This document shows, piece by piece, positions 50,370 to 58,129 of a stretch of DNA of 64,000 nucleotides. Positions within the stretch are counted from its first letter, which is position 1; the number at the start of each line of letters is the position of its first letter. Source of the stretch: Sodalis sp. dw_96. GTDB lineage: Bacteria; Pseudomonadota; Gammaproteobacteria; Enterobacterales; Enterobacteriaceae. Location of the stretch: the NCBI RefSeq assembly GCF_018449575.1, contig NZ_JAAVUT010000002.1:124001-188000 (forward strand), given 5' to 3'. Made by a program: the position numbers and the translations under genes. The notes under the pieces are model-generated. The model did not search any database. It was not told the origin of the DNA and saw nothing but the letters and a program-made list of their open reading frames with translations.

Positions 50370-50711
50370 GCGTTAGTTTAGCCATCATCATTTCTTCTCC
50401 ACCATATCGACACGTGCTACACCTGAAATCCTGAAACGAGCTCAACTGAAATCATGGCAATCCGCGAATTATTCCTTATTCTCACGCTGCATTAATTTTA
50501 AGTGCAATACGCGTGTCAGTATGAATTTCGCCGACACAGTAAAGCGGAGGTGCGGGATGATTACACATTGTGTTAAGCAACTGCGGCCGGCCATGTGCTG
50601 ATTTATGAAAGTATATTGCGGGTGTTCGGATCATGTTGCCGCCACTGGAGGCGGCGCGCCTCTTTTGATCATCAAACAATATTCAGAACAACAGGGAATC
50701 CCAGTTCATTA
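50370..50711. other. Start of accessory region, no gene recognised
   Basis: 342 bp after the tRNA. No integrase or intact gene. Frames of up to 65-100 codons exist on both strands but have no ribosome binding site or recognisable product. I searched by eye for a second copy of the tRNA 3' end (the expected attachment-site duplicate) up to 63 kb and did not find one. Confidence 0.4.
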
Positions 50712-51422
50712 CTAAAATTCCAAATGTTCAGTACGAATAAAACGTTTAGGAAGATATCTATGATAATCTCTAGCGACGCAGAATTGCATAAAATCATCAA
50801 AATGGGTTACGCCAACTTTTTCATAAAGTGTTTGCATATAGTTTTCAATAGTTCGTGGAGACAGATTCAACCTCTCCGCTGTCTCTTTATTACTAATGCC
50901 CTGTAAATGAAAAAACATAACCTCGCAGTTACGCTCTGTAAAAAAGTGATCGGGCTTGTTTAATAAAAAAGAACCAGGCAAATTGCCTTTCACAAAATCA
51001 CTTAATGTAAAAAGCTCCAGATTTTCTGTAAATACGCAGAGACCTATGCACTCACTATCATCGTTATAAAATGGAATTTTATTTACAATATACGGATAAT
51101 CGACGGCCCAAGGATGAATTTCAAGACAGGTCATCCGTTTTCCCGACTGGGTAATTTGCTTGTCCTGACGAACATATTCTTGCCCGGTGTCATCAAACCA
51201 AAATAACTTTGACTTGATTTCAATATCCGATTTCCCGAGCATTTCAGATTTATTTTTTAACCCCAGAAGATTTACAGCCGCCATATTTGTATAGACATGC
51301 CGAGACTCCAGATCTTTGATTACATAGGGAGATGAAAATTGATCTAGCATACTTATCATTGATTGTTGAAGATTGATCTCTGGAATTTTTCTGTTGCCAT
51401 GGTTCGTCGCTTCTTTAATCAC
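50712..51422 (-). CDS. PAS-LuxR solo transcriptional regulator, paralogue 1
   Basis: 236-residue regulator with an N-terminal PAS-like sensor (about 15-150; FSSPYVIKDLESRHVYTNMAAVNLLGL, then EIHPWAVDYPYIVNKIPFYND) and a C-terminal LuxR/GerE helix-turn-helix (about 160-225; LQGISNKETAERLNLSPRTIENYMQTLYEKV). No acyl-homoserine-lactone domain, so it fits the PAS4-type LuxR solos amplified in insect-associated relatives such as Photorhabdus. The GTG start has a perfect AAGGAGGT. Closely related to the genes at 51844 and 58130. Ligand and targets unknown. A lux-box-like palindrome lies 80 bp upstream. Confidence 0.85.
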   Translation of the reverse strand: MIKEATNHGNRKIPEINLQQSMISMLDQFSSPYVIKDLESRHVYTNMAAVNLLGLKNKSEMLGKSDIEIKSKLFWFDDTGQEYVRQDKQITQSGKRMTCLEIHPWAVDYPYIVNKIPFYNDDSECIGLCVFTENLELFTLSDFVKGNLPGSFLLNKPDHFFTERNCEVMFFHLQGISNKETAERLNLSPRTIENYMQTLYEKVGVTHFDDFMQFCVARDYHRYLPKRFIRTEHLEF

Positions 51423-51491
51423 GAAACCTCCTTCGTATGGTTAGTTTTAAATTAATAAAAGGGGCTTACCAATTTTATAATTTAGTTAGAA
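51423..51491 (-). other. 5' leader of PAS-LuxR paralogue 1
   Basis: AT-rich leader between the lux-box-like site and the GTG start. It holds a possible -10 (TATAAA on the minus strand, 51474-51479). The remaining gap to 51843 is AT-rich and holds no gene. Confidence 0.35.
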
Positions 51492-51511
51492 CTGAACTAA
51501 GATTCAGGTGA
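51492..51511 (-). promoter_or_regulatory. Lux-box-like palindrome upstream of PAS-LuxR 1
   Basis: The minus strand reads ACCTGAATCTTAGTTCAGTT, a 20-bp imperfect palindrome (CTGAA-N6-TTCAG) resembling lux boxes (ACCTG-N10-CAGGT). It lies just upstream of a possible -10. A near-identical element occupies the same position before paralogue 2, inside about 60 bp of shared upstream sequence. Confidence 0.6.
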
Positions 51512-51843
51512 CTAAAAAAATTGTGTAACATGTACTCTTTTATTCCGTAACGATGATTAATATCAAGTATTGAAAATAATGGCAATATAAGAATTGATCA
51601 TTTACCATACAAAGCACTTTTCATTCTAGTTTTATCCCCTCCGACATACCATAATCCGTTTCAATGCTCAACTATTGAACATCGCATTATGAGTTCTTAA
51701 AATATTTTTATGAATTCTTTTATAAATATTAAACCTAAAAGCACTTTAGTAAATTTTAACATTTTTAGAAAAATAAAAATAATCAAGACACTCATATTAG
51801 CTATAAAAAGAAATGAAAAGCATGAATATACTACACATAGGAA

Positions 51844-52554
51844 TTAAAATTTCAAATGGTTAGTATGAATGAAACGCTTCGGCAAATATCTGTGATAACC
51901 TTTTTCAACGCAGAAGCTCATGAAGTCATCGAAGTGATTAACATTTACCTTTTCGTACAATATTTGCATATAATTTTCAACGGTCCTTACTGAAAGATTC
52001 AGCCTCGCCGCTGTCTCTTTATTGCTCAATCCCTGTAATCGAAAAAACATGACTTCACAGTTTCGCTCAGTAAAAAAATTATCTGGTTTATTCAGCAGCA
52101 AAGATCCCGGCATATGACCCTTCACGAAATCATTTAGTGAATAGACCTCTAAATTTCTTGAAAACAAGCATAATCCTACGCAATTATCCTCATCATTATA
52201 AAATGGAATTTTATTAACTATATAGGGATAATCTACCGCTGCGGGATGAATTTCGAGTGTTGCAAGCTTGCTTTCCGAATCTGTAACCTTCTTATCTTGT
52301 CTTATGAATTCAAGCCCTGAATCATCAAATTCAGTTAGCTTTGACTTAATTTCTATATCGAGTTTTCCAATCACATCTGATTTTGATTTCAACCCAAATA
52401 ATGATACTGCCGCCATATTTACATAAATATATCTCGATTCCAGGTTTTTAATGCCATAGGGAGACGTAAATTGATCTAGCATGCTAATCATTTGATTGGA
52501 AAGCTTCAGGTCAGGAACACGGCTAAGGTTATCTGAATAAGTCTTTACTATCAT
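51844..52554 (-). CDS. PAS-LuxR solo transcriptional regulator, paralogue 2
   Basis: Tandem paralogue of the gene at 50712, 236 residues from the ATG at 52554 (GGAG 7 bases upstream; a further-upstream in-frame ATG lacks a site). PAS-like sensor (FTSPYGIKNLESRYIYVNMAAVSLFGL; IHPAAVDYPYIVNKIPFYND) and LuxR DNA-binding domain (LQGLSNKETAARLNLSVRTVENYMQILYEKV) are both intact, as is the shared ending YHRYLPKRFIHTNHLKF. The two tandem copies share promoter sequence as well, pointing to duplication. Confidence 0.85.
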   Translation of the reverse strand: MIVKTYSDNLSRVPDLKLSNQMISMLDQFTSPYGIKNLESRYIYVNMAAVSLFGLKSKSDVIGKLDIEIKSKLTEFDDSGLEFIRQDKKVTDSESKLATLEIHPAAVDYPYIVNKIPFYNDEDNCVGLCLFSRNLEVYSLNDFVKGHMPGSLLLNKPDNFFTERNCEVMFFRLQGLSNKETAARLNLSVRTVENYMQILYEKVNVNHFDDFMSFCVEKGYHRYLPKRFIHTNHLKF

Positions 52555-52621
52555 TACCAGCTCCTTTGTCGGCCAATTTAAAATCAACGCAACAAGAGTA
52601 CCGATTTAAAGTTTAAGCGAT

Positions 52622-52641
52622 AACTGATCTAAGGTTCAGGT
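52622..52641 (-). promoter_or_regulatory. Lux-box-like palindrome upstream of PAS-LuxR 2
   Basis: The minus strand reads ACCTGAACCTTAGATCAGTT, 18 of 20 identical to the element before paralogue 1 and centred 78 bp before the start codon. The adjacent upstream sequence (ACACAATT and AGAGTA on the minus strand) is also shared. Confidence 0.6.
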
Positions 52642-53056
52642 GGCTAAAATCAATTGTGTAGGATATACTCTTGTTTTTTTATCTTTGCTACAAACATCAT
52701 TTAAATTATTTAAAAAGTAGTGAAAAATTAAATTATAAACTAAGATTTAAATTACTATTAAAATTACAATTTCACCATTTTCTACTCAAGTGAGGACTTT
52801 AGGTTGCTGTTTCACGTAATATCAACCACTCGAGCCCTATTCATTTCATCATTGGCGAATAAATTTTTTGACAAAAAATATAAATTCCGGGTCGTTCTCC
52901 ATTCTATTTAGTGTCTCTTGCTTATGTTGATGTAATTAGGCAATCACAGCGAACGATCAGGTGCAGCTGTAGCTCCCATCATCCATCTTCCCATATTAGA
53001 TTTTGGGCCAACCCTGGCCCACTTTTTATACTAGAGCATGGTGCCAAAAATTATAG
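52642..53056. other. AT-rich gap with an isolated plus-strand terminator
   Basis: No gene seen. A clean hairpin, TGGGCCA (53004-53010), ACCC loop, TGGCCCA (53015-53021), followed by CTTTTTATA, looks like a rho-independent terminator in the plus direction. No plus-strand gene leads into it, so it may be left over from a lost gene or act as a boundary for the tailspike transcript. Confidence 0.45.
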
Positions 53057-53262
53057 TTAGCTTGATACATTTGCTGGAGGCAAAATCTGACTATTTAAAG
53101 CCTTGAAATATGAATCTTGGCCATCAAATTTTATCATATTGGGGTTATTAGGGTCATCATAAGAAACTCCGGCATAATATTTTTTTCCTTTAGAGAAATA
53201 AGCATCTCTAAATTTGATGGTGATTTACTGTCACATGGGGCATGCAGTACGTAGTCACCCAT
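53057..53262 (-). pseudogene. Frameshifted small gene downstream of the tailspike
   Basis: An ATG at 53262, with AAGG 7 bases upstream and only 11 bp after the tailspike stop, starts MGDYVLHAPCDSK; that frame then drifts to a stop at 53134. The neighbouring frame continues with protein-like residues (ITIKFRDAYFSKGKKYYAGV, SYDDPNNPNMIKFDGQDSYF) to a stop at 53057-53059. Adding one A to the AAA run near 53226-53228 joins them into one 68-residue product. So either a recent one-base deletion or a sequencing error. Function unknown; context suggests a tail-module accessory protein. Confidence 0.6.
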
Positions 53263-53273
53263 AAACCAACCTT

Positions 53274-55958
53274 TTAAGCAGTTATAGCAGTTGAACCCAC
53301 AGTCCCGGCAGAGAGCCATTGAGTACCATCCCAAACTATGCCAATAACTCCACTCGCTGACGGTAATAGATAATTTACAACATCACCTCGATGTGGTTTA
53401 TAATAAGTAGATAAGTTTGCCACTTTATTATAGTCAGTGGTCGGATTTGATTGTACCCAACCATTGTTTTTAAGGTTTATTGGCCCCCTAGTACCTGAGT
53501 TCCAATACACCATTGGAACGGTTGTGGTATCCGATCTATTATCATTAATACTACATATTTCTAAAGTGGCAGTAATCAAACGACAACCAAATGTTTGTAC
53601 GTTGTTGTTTATTACATTATGTTCAATGGCGCCGAAGATACTGGCATTATTAACACAGGTTATCCAGTTATAGTGCGCGGTTAATCCTCCGGTTACATCC
53701 TGGTTCATATAAACAAAGTTATCAGCAATTCGGTAGTCCTGAATTGCATTTATAGAAACGGGTCTATTACCTGCCGCAAGATATGAGTTTGGTAATGCTT
53801 TCCAAGTATTTCCTACTATACTTAGTGATAGCTGGGCACCAGCTGTAACCCCACCACCAGCACGAATGGTATTATAATTGAATACCCCATGTTTTACCGC
53901 GCTATTGAAGTTAACTAAAAATGTTCCATCAAATTGGTTATCCTCAATAGTCCAAAGGTCACCTCCACTATCAGCTGTACCTAATTGAATCGAATTAGCA
54001 GTCAAATTTATAAAGGTATTGCTGGTTAGTCTGAACGTGTCAGTGTTTGTGATACGCATTAAACCTGTAGTATTTACTGAATCCGCAGCGAATATTATGC
54101 GATTTCCATTAAATTCGGTTAAATAAATGGTATTTGTAGTGAGCTGATCGCATAAGTGACCTTGATCGTAAATAGTTATATCACAATGTGTAATTCTATT
54201 GAAACCTTTTGAATTTACAAATGCTTTTGCATGTCTACAAATTACTGTTGCCCCATCCATAACAAAATATGAGTTTGGATAGTTACCACTGAATGAGCCA
54301 TTAGCAATTACAGAATCTTGGAAATAGTACCCCCCTTGCGGGTTTATTTTATAAGAACACTCTGTCTTATCAAAGATGCCTCCCTGAACATGCATGGATG
54401 ATGCATTTACTAAGGGGAGATAACAATTATATGCTTGACAATTTAAGACACTAAGATTAGTTGTATTCTCGCTTTTAATCCCCAAAACATATCCGGAAAC
54501 TGTAACATTAATAAATGTACCATACTGAGTTTTGTCAGCATCAGTTAATAGAACGCCAGAATCATCCGTTACACTCGTTACCCCGGGTGGGACTGTGGCG
54601 TTACTGCTTACACCAATAGGATATTCACAATAACAGCCAATATAGCCAACTAACGTACCATTGATAACTACACCTGTTTCGGGGGATACTATCGATGGAT
54701 CACATATATAGACTTTGGTATTAATAAATTGTGAGTTTTCTACACATGAATTATAGCATCCCCACATAAAACATCCACTACCAAATGAGTCTGAAGACAT
54801 TCCGCCATTTAGCCTATTCAGTATTTCATTCGCGGCCACATCGATACTTGAAACATTATTAACATAGGGGGAATTACAATTTCTGAAACGAAGAGCATTA
54901 CCCCAGCAATTTTTAAAGATGCAATTGCGTACTATCGGATGATAACTACCCCATGTGTCAAGCATCGTGGTGCCACAACTATAAGGTGTAGGATGTGGGC
55001 CAACACCCATCGTTGCATACGTATTGCCGCCTTTATTCGCCTGCTTTGTGTAGTCAAAGGTAAAACCTTCAACAATGAATGATGGAAATAAATTCCCGCG
55101 CCCATAGCTAGATGGATCTGTGCCGAATTGAATTAATGTTGTTTCAGAGGTGTAGTTAGTAGTAGTAATATCAACCGGAATCGGATCAACATTTTCCCAT
55201 ATGACGGTTGTTCCATAACCAAATATTCTAAACGACGGTCCATTCATGTTGTTGTTGGCGTAGCGCATGGTGCCAAAATTGACAGTCCCCGACGGAAAAA
55301 TTAAACTTCCACCATGTGTTATGATATAATCAAAAGAAGCTTTTACATAATTTCCCCGGTCGATACCATCACCTGTGACGCCAAACCATCTGGCGTCAAT
55401 GTCTCCAGTTAGGGCTCTTTTCCATATATAATTATCGTTTACCCTAAAAATAGTGCCACCATCGTCAGCTGACGTTGTGTTAGCAGTATAAATAAGTTCT
55501 CCGCCTCCACACTGCAACCCGGTAAAATAAGATGCCAAAGATACTCTTGTGCCCAATACGGATGTTGTTATTCGTAGGGTGGCAACGCTGTCTACTTGGC
55601 CAATTAAAGACAAACCTGTGCTTGATGACAGTTTAAGCGCCAGATCCGCGGAATCATCGGCAATCCAAGCCCCGGACCGGTATACCTTGTAAATATTATC
55701 CGTCGTGTTGAAATACTGGTCGCCCTCGTTTGCTGTGGCAGGGTCGGTGGCAGCGGGAGCCAAAATATGCACCGTCTTTGCTTCATCTGCCGCAAAACGG
55801 GCTTCAACTGTGCCAGAACTGGTATTGACGAGGGTACCGCCATTAGATGATGACAGTTCACTCGACAGAGCGCCTATAGCGGCTGTCATTTCCTCTTGGG
55901 TAACGAGGTCGTTGTATTCTTCCGCTGTGGGGATGACACCGGTGACTGATGTTGGCAT
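53274..55958 (-). CDS. Phage tailspike protein with beta-helix (pectate-lyase-like) domain
   Basis: 894-residue phage receptor-binding/depolymerase-type protein. The N-terminal part (about 1-185; PTSVTGVIPTAEEYNDLVTQ, NEGDQYFNTTDNIYKVYRSGAW) is a virion-attachment region. From about 186, GDIDARWFGVTGDGID and SLIFPSGTVNF open a right-handed beta-helix with many short Asn/Ile/Phe repeats, as in polysaccharide-degrading tailspikes. ATG at 55958 has a perfect AGGAGG; the frame extends 16 codons upstream without support. Codon use is AT-rich unlike the core. It is orphaned: no other virion gene is nearby. A LexA box lies upstream. The glycan target is unknown. Confidence 0.85.
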   Translation of the reverse strand: MPTSVTGVIPTAEEYNDLVTQEEMTAAIGALSSELSSSNGGTLVNTSSGTVEARFAADEAKTVHILAPAATDPATANEGDQYFNTTDNIYKVYRSGAWIADDSADLALKLSSSTGLSLIGQVDSVATLRITTSVLGTRVSLASYFTGLQCGGGELIYTANTTSADDGGTIFRVNDNYIWKRALTGDIDARWFGVTGDGIDRGNYVKASFDYIITHGGSLIFPSGTVNFGTMRYANNNMNGPSFRIFGYGTTVIWENVDPIPVDITTTNYTSETTLIQFGTDPSSYGRGNLFPSFIVEGFTFDYTKQANKGGNTYATMGVGPHPTPYSCGTTMLDTWGSYHPIVRNCIFKNCWGNALRFRNCNSPYVNNVSSIDVAANEILNRLNGGMSSDSFGSGCFMWGCYNSCVENSQFINTKVYICDPSIVSPETGVVINGTLVGYIGCYCEYPIGVSSNATVPPGVTSVTDDSGVLLTDADKTQYGTFINVTVSGYVLGIKSENTTNLSVLNCQAYNCYLPLVNASSMHVQGGIFDKTECSYKINPQGGYYFQDSVIANGSFSGNYPNSYFVMDGATVICRHAKAFVNSKGFNRITHCDITIYDQGHLCDQLTTNTIYLTEFNGNRIIFAADSVNTTGLMRITNTDTFRLTSNTFINLTANSIQLGTADSGGDLWTIEDNQFDGTFLVNFNSAVKHGVFNYNTIRAGGGVTAGAQLSLSIVGNTWKALPNSYLAAGNRPVSINAIQDYRIADNFVYMNQDVTGGLTAHYNWITCVNNASIFGAIEHNVINNNVQTFGCRLITATLEICSINDNRSDTTTVPMVYWNSGTRGPINLKNNGWVQSNPTTDYNKVANLSTYYKPHRGDVVNYLLPSASGVIGIVWDGTQWLSAGTVGSTAITA

Positions 55959-56038
55959 AGCCTGCCTCCTGATGGTACTTCTGATGAATGCAAAACCTCC
56001 CGTCAAGAGAGGCTCCGCTTTATGATACAGACAATATA

Positions 56039-56054
56039 CTGTATATATTTACAG
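56039..56054 (-). promoter_or_regulatory. LexA (SOS) box upstream of the tailspike gene
   Basis: CTGTATATATTTACAG fits the LexA consensus CTGT-N8-ACAG with the favoured alternating TA core. It lies 81 bp upstream of the tailspike start codon, within promoter distance, so the gene is probably repressed by LexA and induced on DNA damage. Confidence 0.85.
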
Positions 56055-56107
56055 GTTATACCACCAAAAATGTTTTGTGAAGACAGTAAATATTGTATTT
56101 TAGTATA

Positions 56108-56290
56108 TTATTGATTTATATTTACTTTTTTTTGAGGTTTACTAGACTTCCAGACATGAAGATTCAATTTAACTTCAGAACCATCACCTGCGATGTTTTG
56201 GCTGCAAACCCAAAAGGCCTGTTTATCAAAGCGAGGTGGGTTGAATTGTCTCTGTGATGGTGGATGCATTTGGCCATGAGTTGAACTCAC
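56108..56290 (-). CDS. Hypothetical small protein
   Basis: Possible 60-residue product from a GTG at 56290 (SSTHGQMHPPSQRQFNPPRF, ending KSSKPQKKVNINQ). Amino-acid makeup is protein-like, but no Shine-Dalgarno is visible and no family is recognised. An overlapping ATG frame of 37 codons (starting MAKCIHHHRDNS) competes. One of them may be a remnant of the prophage. Confidence 0.25.
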   Translation of the reverse strand: MSSTHGQMHPPSQRQFNPPRFDKQAFWVCSQNIAGDGSEVKLNLHVWKSSKPQKKVNINQ

Positions 56291-56527
56291 TTAGGACTGT
56301 GTACGGTTCAAACGCGGGCGCAGTGTGGCTAACGAACCGACGTTGGACTGTCTAAACAAAAACGACGAATATCCAAAAAGGATCCAGCAATCGTTCGGCT
56401 TCGACGGCATAGACACAGCCCTTGGAAACAGGGCGGGGGCCAGCTATCTTGGCGGCTTGCTTACAATGCATGGACTTTTACTTTCAATGAGATACAATAA
56501 GGAAATCAATTTTTTTATTACCTTGAT

Positions 56528-56893
56528 ATGAATAGATTATTTTATCGTTATGTATCCGTTGGGATAGTTAACACACTAATACACTGGGCGGTTTTTGCAA
56601 TAATCCGCCATGAGTTTACGAACAATCAAGCGATATGCAATTTTATCGGCTTCGGTTGCGCCGTGACGTTTTCATTCTTTGCCAACGCAAAATTTACCTT
56701 TAAGCGCGAATCTACGGTAAAACGCTACATTCTCTTTGTAGGCTTCTTGGGAATGATGAGTATAGTTTTCGGTCTGATAGCAGATACGCTAAATATCCAA
56801 GGATTATATACTCTTATCTCCTTCTCTGTATTCAGTTTGGTTTGTGGTTTCCTCTATTCAAAATATGTTGTTTTTAAGGAAGTCACTGAATAA
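56528..56893 (+). CDS. gtrA: GtrA-family flippase (O-antigen glucosylation type)
   Basis: Four-span membrane protein of 121 residues in the GtrA/DPMS-flippase family; in serotype-converting phages GtrA flips bactoprenol-linked glucose for O-antigen modification. RYVSVGIVNTLIHWAVFAII, FIGFGCAVTFSFFANAKFTFK and a final KYVVFKE are the family signatures. The partners gtrB (bactoprenol glucosyltransferase) and a serotype-specific gtr gene are absent, so it is either an orphan or served by genes elsewhere. In P22-type prophages gtr genes neighbour the tailspike, as here. A strong hairpin follows. Confidence 0.88.
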   Translation: MNRLFYRYVSVGIVNTLIHWAVFAIIRHEFTNNQAICNFIGFGCAVTFSFFANAKFTFKRESTVKRYILFVGFLGMMSIVFGLIADTLNIQGLYTLISFSVFSLVCGFLYSKYVVFKEVTE

Positions 56894-56900
56894 TGTGTTT

Positions 56901-56928
56901 TTTGCCACATGAGCACTCATGTGGCAAA
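56901..56928 (+). terminator. Terminator-like hairpin after gtrA
   Basis: A perfect 13-bp stem, TTTGCCACATGAG (56901-56913) with CTCATGTGGCAAA (56916-56928), and 2-nt gap, 8 bp after the gtrA stop. The following TTTATATTTT is moderately T-rich. Confidence 0.7.
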
Positions 56929-57211
56929 CGGGTTTATATTTTAGTGTACATTTTGCAATAAGTTGATGCTTAACTTGTTTTTGATTTTCTTAAACCTTGC
57001 CATCAATACTTTTTTATGAGTTGTTTTTTTAAGAAATTTTTTGTCATTCCGTTGACAAAATCGGGTGCTCGGGCTTCTGTCAAGGCAACCAGCACTTTGC
57101 TCCATTCCACCCTCGACCAGCAAATCTTCCCCCGATAAAGCAATATTTTCTCAACAAACTACATACCGCTTCCACCAAGAAAAGAACACATCGCTAATTA
57201 AGAAAAATTTT

Positions 57212-57766
57212 ATGGAAATAAATACCAATCAACTCATTATAGTGACCGGAGGGCCGGATTCAGGGAAAACCACTCTCATTAATAAACTCCATAAAATGGG
57301 ATATGCATGTACCGTGGAATCTGGTAGAGGCGTTATACAAGCTCAGGTAGCCATCGAAGGACAGGCATTGCCGTGGAAGAATCCCTTGTTATTTGCTGAA
57401 TTCATGCTGAGTTGGGAAAAACACTCATGGTATCTTGCAGCCCAAATGGGCACGCCGGTCTTTTTTGATCGAGGCATCCCGGATGTAGTAGGTTATTTAA
57501 ATCTTCTCGAAATTCCGGTACCGGCACATATAATAAACGCAGTGATGAGATTCCGCTATAGCGCCAAAGTCTTTATTGCGCCTCCCTGGCCAGAAATTTT
57601 TGTGCAGGATGCCGAGCGAAAACAGACTTTCAACGAGGCCGTGCTAACCTACGACTCCATGTGCCAAGCTTACACAAAATATAGCTATGATTTAGTAGAA
57701 ATTCCCCGCGTGCCTGTAGCCGACAGAGCAGAGTTTATTTTATCAGAAATATCAAAAGAGTATTGA
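57212..57766 (+). CDS. Orphan P-loop NTPase (AAA_28-like)
   Basis: 184-residue ATP-binding protein. Walker A is GGPDSGKTTLINKL (residues 13-20 core); VFFDRGIPDVVGYL is the Walker-B-like/catalytic stretch, and a lid-like arginine region FVQDAERKQTF follows, a layout seen in small-molecule kinases of the AAA_28 group. The true substrate is unknown. The ATG at 57212 gives MEINTNQLIIVTGGPD; the frame is open 49 codons upstream but that part is low-complexity and crosses no ribosome site. No partner gene adjoins. Confidence 0.75.
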   Translation: MEINTNQLIIVTGGPDSGKTTLINKLHKMGYACTVESGRGVIQAQVAIEGQALPWKNPLLFAEFMLSWEKHSWYLAAQMGTPVFFDRGIPDVVGYLNLLEIPVPAHIINAVMRFRYSAKVFIAPPWPEIFVQDAERKQTFNEAVLTYDSMCQAYTKYSYDLVEIPRVPVADRAEFILSEISKEY

Positions 57767-57938
57767 GTGCTTATTATGGAGTTATATATTATTAAATAAT
57801 AGAATTTCTTTCTAGTGTTTTGTATTAAAATTTTTTACGAGCCAATATTATCTTATCATACCACCTAATATTATAGGACATAAATTTATGCATTTATATA
57901 TTCGGCAGAAAGAGTAATCAAAAAGAAAGTGATTAAAT

Positions 57939-57967
57939 TTGTATAAATAATACCCCTTTGATATAAT
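57939..57967 (+). promoter_or_regulatory. Strong sigma70-type promoter before a 19-codon ORF
   Basis: -35 TTGTAT (57939-57944), 17-bp spacer, perfect -10 TATAAT (57962-57967). The predicted start site is near 57974, giving a leader of about 24 nt to the ATG at 57998. Confidence 0.6.
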
Positions 57968-57997
57968 CATTCGATATGAGAATTTTGGGAGGTCATA

Positions 57998-58057
57998 ATG
58001 CTGCCAACATTAAATTTTATCAATGAGTTACTTCATATTTTCCATCATCTGTTTTAG
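57998..58057 (+). CDS. Candidate 19-residue small protein
   Basis: MLPTLNFINELLHIFHHLF followed by TAG. GGGAGG lies 5 bases upstream of the ATG, and a near-consensus promoter lies just before. The peptide is hydrophobic and amphipathic, of the size of type I toxin-like or membrane micropeptides, but I do not recognise it. No gene follows in the same direction, so it is not obviously a leader peptide. A transcript would run antisense toward the 3' end of the PAS-LuxR gene at 58130. Confidence 0.45.
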   Translation: MLPTLNFINELLHIFHHLF

Positions 58058-58129
58058 CGTGAGGTTGTAAAATACAGATTTACTTAAATCATTGAAAAAC
58101 ATAATATGCCAATTGTGGACAAAAATGGC

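Noticed and set aside
50482-50679. 65-codon minus-strand frame after the tRNA
   Set aside because: No ribosome site or family; could be a gene remnant but cannot be supported.
56291-56527. Phase-variable (Dam/OxyR) gtr promoter
   Set aside because: Such promoters need paired GATC sites; only a single GATC (near 56381) is present.
56325-56531. 68-codon plus-strand frame before gtrA
   Set aside because: No ribosome site, ends inside the gtrA start region; more likely the gtrA leader.
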